NCBI GenBank assembly: GCA_016840125.1
Contig: JAEOSY010000122.1
Coordinates: 1-16,509 of the forward strand
Direction of reading: 5' to 3'
Length of the DNA stretch: 16,509 bases
Source: Candidatus Helarchaeota archaeon
GTDB lineage: Archaea; Asgardarchaeota; Lokiarchaeia; Helarchaeales; HEL-GB-A
The notes under the pieces were generated by a model, which searched no databases, was not told the DNA's origin, and saw only the letters and a program-made list of their open reading frames with translations. Position numbers and translations under genes: made by a program. Positions 13,269 through 16,509 of this stretch are shown here, piece by piece (position 1 is the stretch's first letter; each line of letters begins with the position of its first letter).

Positions 13269-14954
13269 TTACTTTTTCTTTTTGTCTTTTTTCTTTTTAT
13301 CTTGCTTGTTTTTATCTTGTTTCTTTTTATCTTGCTTCTTTTCAGTATCTTTCTTTGCGGCTTTTTTGGTGGATTTCTTAACGGATTTTTTAGCTGTCTT
13401 CTTGGCTGCTTTCTTAGCTGTTTTTTTGGGAGCAGCACCGGGTTTTTTAACTTTAATGGGTTGTTTTGGTGGAGAGATAATTTCTGCGCATTGAATAAAA
13501 TATTTTTTCGGTGGAATTTTAGCTCTGCTTAAAAGATTGAAGATATATTTGAAATGAGCCTCATCTTTTTTAAATATTTTTTCAAATTCATCTGATTCTA
13601 GGAAGTTTACGATGGATCTCTTAACATTTAATATGTTTCTTTGTAATTCTGCTTCCTGTCTTGTAAAGACATTATGCTTACGTTTGTATTGAATGATGTA
13701 ATCATAAAGTTCATTGACTGTTTTACGCACATCACCCTTATAATTCAAACCAAATTCCTTAGACAACCCAAGCCGCTTTAAAACGGGGCTTTCCCAGCTT
13801 ACATTAAACAGAACTGGGATGATTTTGAGATTATGAGTTGTGGTCAAAGTAAGTTCATGAAGACATGCACCTGATTTAACGGACTTATTTGTGCCGAGAA
13901 ACACGACAAACTGACAGTGAGGAATAACCTCCGCCATGAATTTATCGATCTGCCCATCTTTCTTCATATCCTGCGCACAGTGATAGACATAGGAGATGTA
14001 CGGCTTTTCTTTCAATTTAGTTGCAATTTCGTCCATGGGGTACTTCGCACTCTCGTAGTCTGACAAGGAGTAACTGAAAAATACATTTACACTTCCGGCT
14101 TGGCGGCAGTATTCTAGAATCTTCTCGGTACTGCGCCCCTTCAGTTTCTTCCATTCGTCAATTAAGGGATTTCCAGCTATGCGGAGGTCCGTTAAATATT
14201 GTAAGCGCCATAGGTAGCCGGGAAGGGTAACTAAATAGTTCCGACGGATATCCAAAGTTGTAAGGTTTTTTAGATTATCGATGAAACCCGGTAGCATGTT
14301 TAGCTTATTATCACTAATATCTAATTTCTCCAGCTTTCGTAGTCTGCCGATTGTTTCTGGGATCCATTCCAATTTATTTTTCTCTAGGTCAAGAGTTTGG
14401 AGTGCTTTTAATTTCCCGATGGATTCAGGAATAGTCGTTAGCTGATTATGACTTAGATCTAAGCTACGTAGTGATTTGAGATTACCTAATGATTCTGGTA
14501 ATTCGGTTAACCTATTATATTCCAGTCTCAACTCCACAAGTGCCTTCATTTTTCCGAAAGACGAGGGTAGAGTCGTGAGTCTGTTGTGTGTTGCATTAAA
14601 TTCTTGGAGCGAACCCAAATTACCGATGGAATCAGGTAAGGAGCTTAGCTTATTACTCTCTAAAGTGAGGGTTTGGAGCACTTTTAATTTCCCAATGGAG
14701 TTCGGGAGAGAGTTAAATTGATTTTTTTGTAAATATAATCTTTCCAGAAGACCTAAATTGCCAATTGATTCCGGTAATTGCTTTAGATCTTTAAAACTTA
14801 AATTTAAGTCGATAACATTTCCCTCTTCGACTCTATATCCTAGGGTATCCCAAAGAATTTCTTTTTTCCGCTTGAGCTCCTTCCCCAAGAGATTATCTAA
14901 TTCAATTAGAACCTTGGATTGCTTTTCTTCTACCTTTTTGTGGGGGCGACCCAT
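13269..14954 (-). CDS. LRR-TIR protein with histone-H1-like lysine-rich tail
   Basis: A 561-residue protein. Residues 1-45 are basic and start Met-Gly-Arg-Pro-His-Lys-Lys, AT-hook-like. About nine leucine-rich repeats with a regular 23-residue period (about 47-262) are of the Leu-Pro-x-x-Ile/Leu-Gly type seen in Roco and plant-like LRR proteins. Residues 288-395 fit a TIR domain: Val-Phe-Phe-Ser-Tyr-Ser start, then SGACLHEL (361-368) with Glu367 in the position of the catalytic glutamate of NAD-cleaving TIRs. A helical region (410-490) follows. The tail (498-561) consists of Ala-Lys-Lys repeats and then five-residue Lys-Gln-Asp-Lys-Lys repeats. LRRs usually bind ligands, and TIRs signal or degrade NAD. 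The start ATG has AAAGGTG about six bases upstream. Convergent with the synthetase gene. Role in immunity is inference. Confidence 0.85.
   Translation of the reverse strand: MGRPHKKVEEKQSKVLIELDNLLGKELKRKKEILWDTLGYRVEEGNVIDLNLSFKDLKQLPESIGNLGLLERLYLQKNQFNSLPNSIGKLKVLQTLTLESNKLSSLPDSIGNLGSLQEFNATHNRLTTLPSSFGKMKALVELRLEYNRLTELPESLGNLKSLRSLDLSHNQLTTIPESIGKLKALQTLDLEKNKLEWIPETIGRLRKLEKLDISDNKLNMLPGFIDNLKNLTTLDIRRNYLVTLPGYLWRLQYLTDLRIAGNPLIDEWKKLKGRSTEKILEYCRQAGSVNVFFSYSLSDYESAKYPMDEIATKLKEKPYISYVYHCAQDMKKDGQIDKFMAEVIPHCQFVVFLGTNKSVKSGACLHELTLTTTHNLKIIPVLFNVSWESPVLKRLGLSKEFGLNYKGDVRKTVNELYDYIIQYKRKHNVFTRQEAELQRNILNVKRSIVNFLESDEFEKIFKKDEAHFKYIFNLLSRAKIPPKKYFIQCAEIISPPKQPIKVKKPGAAPKKTAKKAAKKTAKKSVKKSTKKAAKKDTEKKQDKKKQDKNKQDKKKKDKKKK
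13271..13345 (+). terminator. T-rich tract after the acyl-CoA synthetase gene
   Basis: Starting eight bases after the TAA of the synthetase, the plus strand is a succession of T-runs (up to six T). Oligo-T tracts suffice to terminate archaeal RNA polymerase. The same bases encode the poly-lysine end of the LRR-TIR protein on the other strand. Confidence 0.4.
13272..13460 (-). repeat. Low-complexity lysine-codon tandem repeats
   Basis: The 3' end of the LRR-TIR gene consists of imperfect repeats. One block has an Ala/Ser/Thr-Lys-Lys periodicity of three to four codons; a second has a five-codon Lys-Gln-Asp-Lys-Lys unit ending in almost pure Lys/Asp. Such tracts expand and contract easily, so tail length may vary between strains. 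Confidence 0.65.
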
Positions 14955-15130
14955 ATGAACACCTTTGGATTATTAATTGAATATTCTCATTTCAAATTTA
15001 CCTATTGCATAAGTTAGATTACAGTCGTCTACTAGTCGAAAATAAGATAGCCAAAGTTGGACATGCTATAACTGTATGGAACACCCAGATGATATCTACA
15101 GTCAAGAGCTCGTGAGGCTCTAGTTCATTT
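14955..15130. other. Region between LRR-TIR gene and IS607-type element
   Basis: No gene seen. It holds the ribosome binding site of the LRR-TIR gene (about 14960-14967) and presumably its promoter. The left end of the IS607-type element is probably within it. A small stem-loop, AGAGC (15105-15109) pairing with GCTCT (15117-15121), lies just before the recombinase start. IS607 elements lack terminal inverted repeats, so the exact end cannot be fixed. Confidence 0.4.
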
Positions 15131-15760
15131 ATGAATTCTAGCAGATATATTAGTATCGGCATTGCATCGAACCTCCTAGGAGTGTGCCCAAAAACCCTTC
15201 GGCGATGGGATCGCGCGGGTAAGCTGCGCCCTGCGTTCCGAACGCTCGGGAATCATCGCCGGTATGATCGGCAGCTGGTGTTCACGTGGCTCCGGGGCGC
15301 TTCCACGCAGCTCAACCAGAGGGGTCCAAAGAAGGTGCAGAAAGTTGCAGAGCGCGCAGCGATCTATGGGCGCGTTTCGTCCTCCCGACAAAAGACAACA
15401 GGTGATTTAGGACGCCAACTTGAGGCACTTCAGGAGTAATGTCGGGAACATGGATTTCAGAGTATCAGCACCTATTCAGACATTGGATCGGGGTTGAATG
15501 ATCGCCGGAAAGGATTGCTGCGGCTCTTACGGGATGTGGCAGGCGGGAAGTTAGATGTAATCGTCGTGAATTATCGGGATCGACTTGCTCGGTTTGGAAT
15601 CCAAGTGCTCCGGGAATTCTTCAATAGTTGGGCTGTCCGTCTCGAAGTCACGCATCCCACCATTATGGAATCCACACCCCACGCGGAACTGATCACCGAC
15701 TTGACCGCGATCCTCTACTCCTTCATGGGTAAGCTCTATCGCTTGCGGCGGCAGATGTAA
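15131..15760 (+). pseudogene. tnpA: IS607-type serine recombinase interrupted by an in-frame TAA
   Basis: In one reading frame of 210 codons there is a single stop, TAA at 15437-15439 (codon 103). The N-terminal part has a MerR-like helix-turn-helix (residues 7-55, with KTLRRWDRAGKL and GNHRRY) and the catalytic Tyr-Gly-Arg-Val-Ser (79-83; Ser83 forms the phosphoserine link to DNA). After the stop the frame continues with the rest of the catalytic domain, including Arg-Asp-Arg-Leu-Ala-Arg-Phe-Gly. The C-terminal DLTAILYSFMGKLYRLRRQ is diagnostic of IS607 transposases. Start is the ATG at 15131; no good ribosome binding site. One substitution explains the break, so inactivation is recent, or the base is a sequence error. 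The second half could restart only at a weak TTG (15494). Confidence 0.85.
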
Positions 15761-15814
15761 GACACGAGTGTGTGATGGAGCCGGACGCTTCAATTTTCAC
15801 TTGTCCCTCTCACC

Positions 15815-15822
15815 TTTATATA
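15815..15822 (+). promoter_or_regulatory. TATA-like element before the second IS607-element ORF
   Basis: TTTATATA stands out in GC-rich surroundings between the two element genes, about 70 bases before the ATG at 15891. It could give the downstream ORF its own promoter. Confidence 0.35.
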
Positions 15823-15890
15823 GGACGAGCCCCCATTGCCTAAGGTAGTAAAAAATTCAATTTCAGTTCCAGTTATGGGGTGCCACAGCA

Positions 15891-16509
15891 ATGGTCAAGT
15901 CCCGATCGAACAATTCGACTCAGCGTTCAGTCATGCGTGCTTATAAGGTCGGATTGCGGGCGCCGGAGAGCTTGCTGACGCCCTTTACCGCCTTGACGCG
16001 TGAGCAACAGGTGCTACGCTTCCTGCTCAAGTGGCATAACGCCGCATTCACCGTGCGGCAGCACACCCGTGTTCCTGCCCTAGCAGGTCCCTTCCCGGCA
16101 ACAGTTAAGGTGGGGTTCGAAGCATTCCAGCGGTATGCCACCCTCCACGGTGCTCCCGCCGCCGTGTTGGCGACCTATGAACGCTATCTGAGGACCTACA
16201 TCTCCCTAACGCCGACGCAGCTGCACAAGGCGTTACAAGAGGTACAGGACGCAATCACCCAGCAAAAAGCTCAGAATACACAATTGGTAGTGCCGGACTT
16301 CACCAGGAGCGACCTCCCCACCTTCCGCGATCCGGCAAATCCCCTGCCGTCAGAAATTTCCCTGCACGACTTCCAGTTCCAGGCGAACCGGAGCATGAAA
16401 ATGATCGGGGCGCATTTGAACCAGTTTGCGGAGACCCACATCGATCAACTCCCGACCACGCGAATGGAGCTCATTCAAGCTGCGGTGAAACACTCACGCA
16501 TTGCGGTAC
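15891..16509 (+). CDS. Long ORF in tnpB position, truncated by window edge
   Basis: An open frame of 206 codons from the ATG at 15891 to the window end. The protein begins with a basic Ser/Asn-rich stretch, then RAYKVGLRAP (residues 16-25), reminiscent of the first strand of TnpB/Cas12-like nucleases. A Trp-His-Asn-Ala-Ala segment near 52 follows, then mostly helical Gln- and Leu-rich sequence. In IS607 elements the gene in this place encodes TnpB, an RNA-guided RuvC nuclease, but the RuvC motifs and zinc finger would lie beyond the window and cannot be checked. The N-terminal region looks longer and more divergent than standard TnpB. GC-rich, like the recombinase. A second in-frame ATG (15933) directly before Arg-Ala-Tyr-Lys is an alternative start. 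Confidence 0.55.
   Translation, partial: MVKSRSNNSTQRSVMRAYKVGLRAPESLLTPFTALTREQQVLRFLLKWHNAAFTVRQHTRVPALAGPFPATVKVGFEAFQRYATLHGAPAAVLATYERYLRTYISLTPTQLHKALQEVQDAITQQKAQNTQLVVPDFTRSDLPTFRDPANPLPSEISLHDFQFQANRSMKMIGAHLNQFAETHIDQLPTTRMELIQAAVKHSRIAV

Larger units (their letters stand above)
15100..16509 (+). mobile_element. IS607-type insertion element (right end outside window)
   Basis: From about 15160 composition shifts from AT-rich to clearly GC-rich. The first gene is a MerR-type HTH plus serine recombinase characteristic of IS607, followed on the same strand by a second long ORF in the tnpB position. The left boundary is approximate and the right end is not in the window. Confidence 0.7.

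Noticed and set aside
13282..13532. Cys/Phe-rich plus-strand frames opposite the LRR-TIR tail
   Set aside because: They are reverse readings of the lysine codons (TTT/CTT), not genes.
14476..14958. Plus-strand frames opposite the LRR repeats
   Set aside because: Antisense shadows produced by the 69-base periodicity of the LRR coding sequence.
15941..16141. 66-codon minus-strand frame in the IS607-type element
   Set aside because: Antisense to the long plus-strand ORF from 15891, with no supporting features.

Overview
The window looks like archaeal chromosomal DNA, most plausibly from an Asgard-type archaeon. This is inferred from gene content, not from a marker gene. The base composition is AT-rich, and archaeal-style TATA elements precede several genes. 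There is an ADP-forming acyl-CoA synthetase alpha subunit, a leucine-rich-repeat/TIR protein, many membrane-anchored extracellular proteins with N-glycosylation sequons, and tandem Trp-rich Ig-like surface domains. No rRNA, tRNA or CRISPR array was recognised.

Positions 1-1190 hold a small zinc-ribbon tail-anchored protein, a short coding remnant with extreme GC at third codon positions, and a helical hypothetical protein. Positions 1585-3490 are a two-gene unit: a polytopic membrane protein ending in an isoprenylcysteine/phospholipid methyltransferase-like domain, then a peptidase S51-like protein whose nucleophile is Cys instead of Ser. Their gene junction is duplicated as a 136-bp near-identical fragment at 3703-3838. 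It lies in a gene graveyard with two 5'-truncated membrane or surface protein remnants (3493-3729 and 3866-4588).

Positions 4610-8354 hold two membrane-anchored extracellular enzymes: a five-helix sialidase (GH33-like) on the minus strand and a TIM-barrel, glycosidase-like protein on the plus strand. A small hypothetical gene lies between them.

Positions 8403-11784 carry four paralogous minus-strand genes (called A, B, C and D here, at 8403, 9289, 10031 and 11070) plus a decayed fifth copy. They encode an N-terminal domain resembling the Mog1/PsbP (DUF1795-like) fold, a conserved linker motif of the form TPRTGxFGxxP, and a helical C-terminal tail. All have a consensus Shine-Dalgarno at constant distance from the codon before Gly-Asp. 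That codon is ATA, GTG, ATC and ATC in A, B, C and D, and ATG in the decayed copy. Three intact members therefore appear to start at AUA or AUC. I consider this the most interesting observation here.

Positions 11854-14954 are a convergent pair: an ADP-forming acyl-CoA synthetase alpha subunit (plus) and an LRR-TIR protein with a histone-H1-like lysine-rich tail (minus), five bases apart. From about 15100 the DNA turns GC-rich. This is an IS607-type element with a serine recombinase broken by one in-frame TAA, followed by a long ORF in the tnpB position that runs off the window edge.
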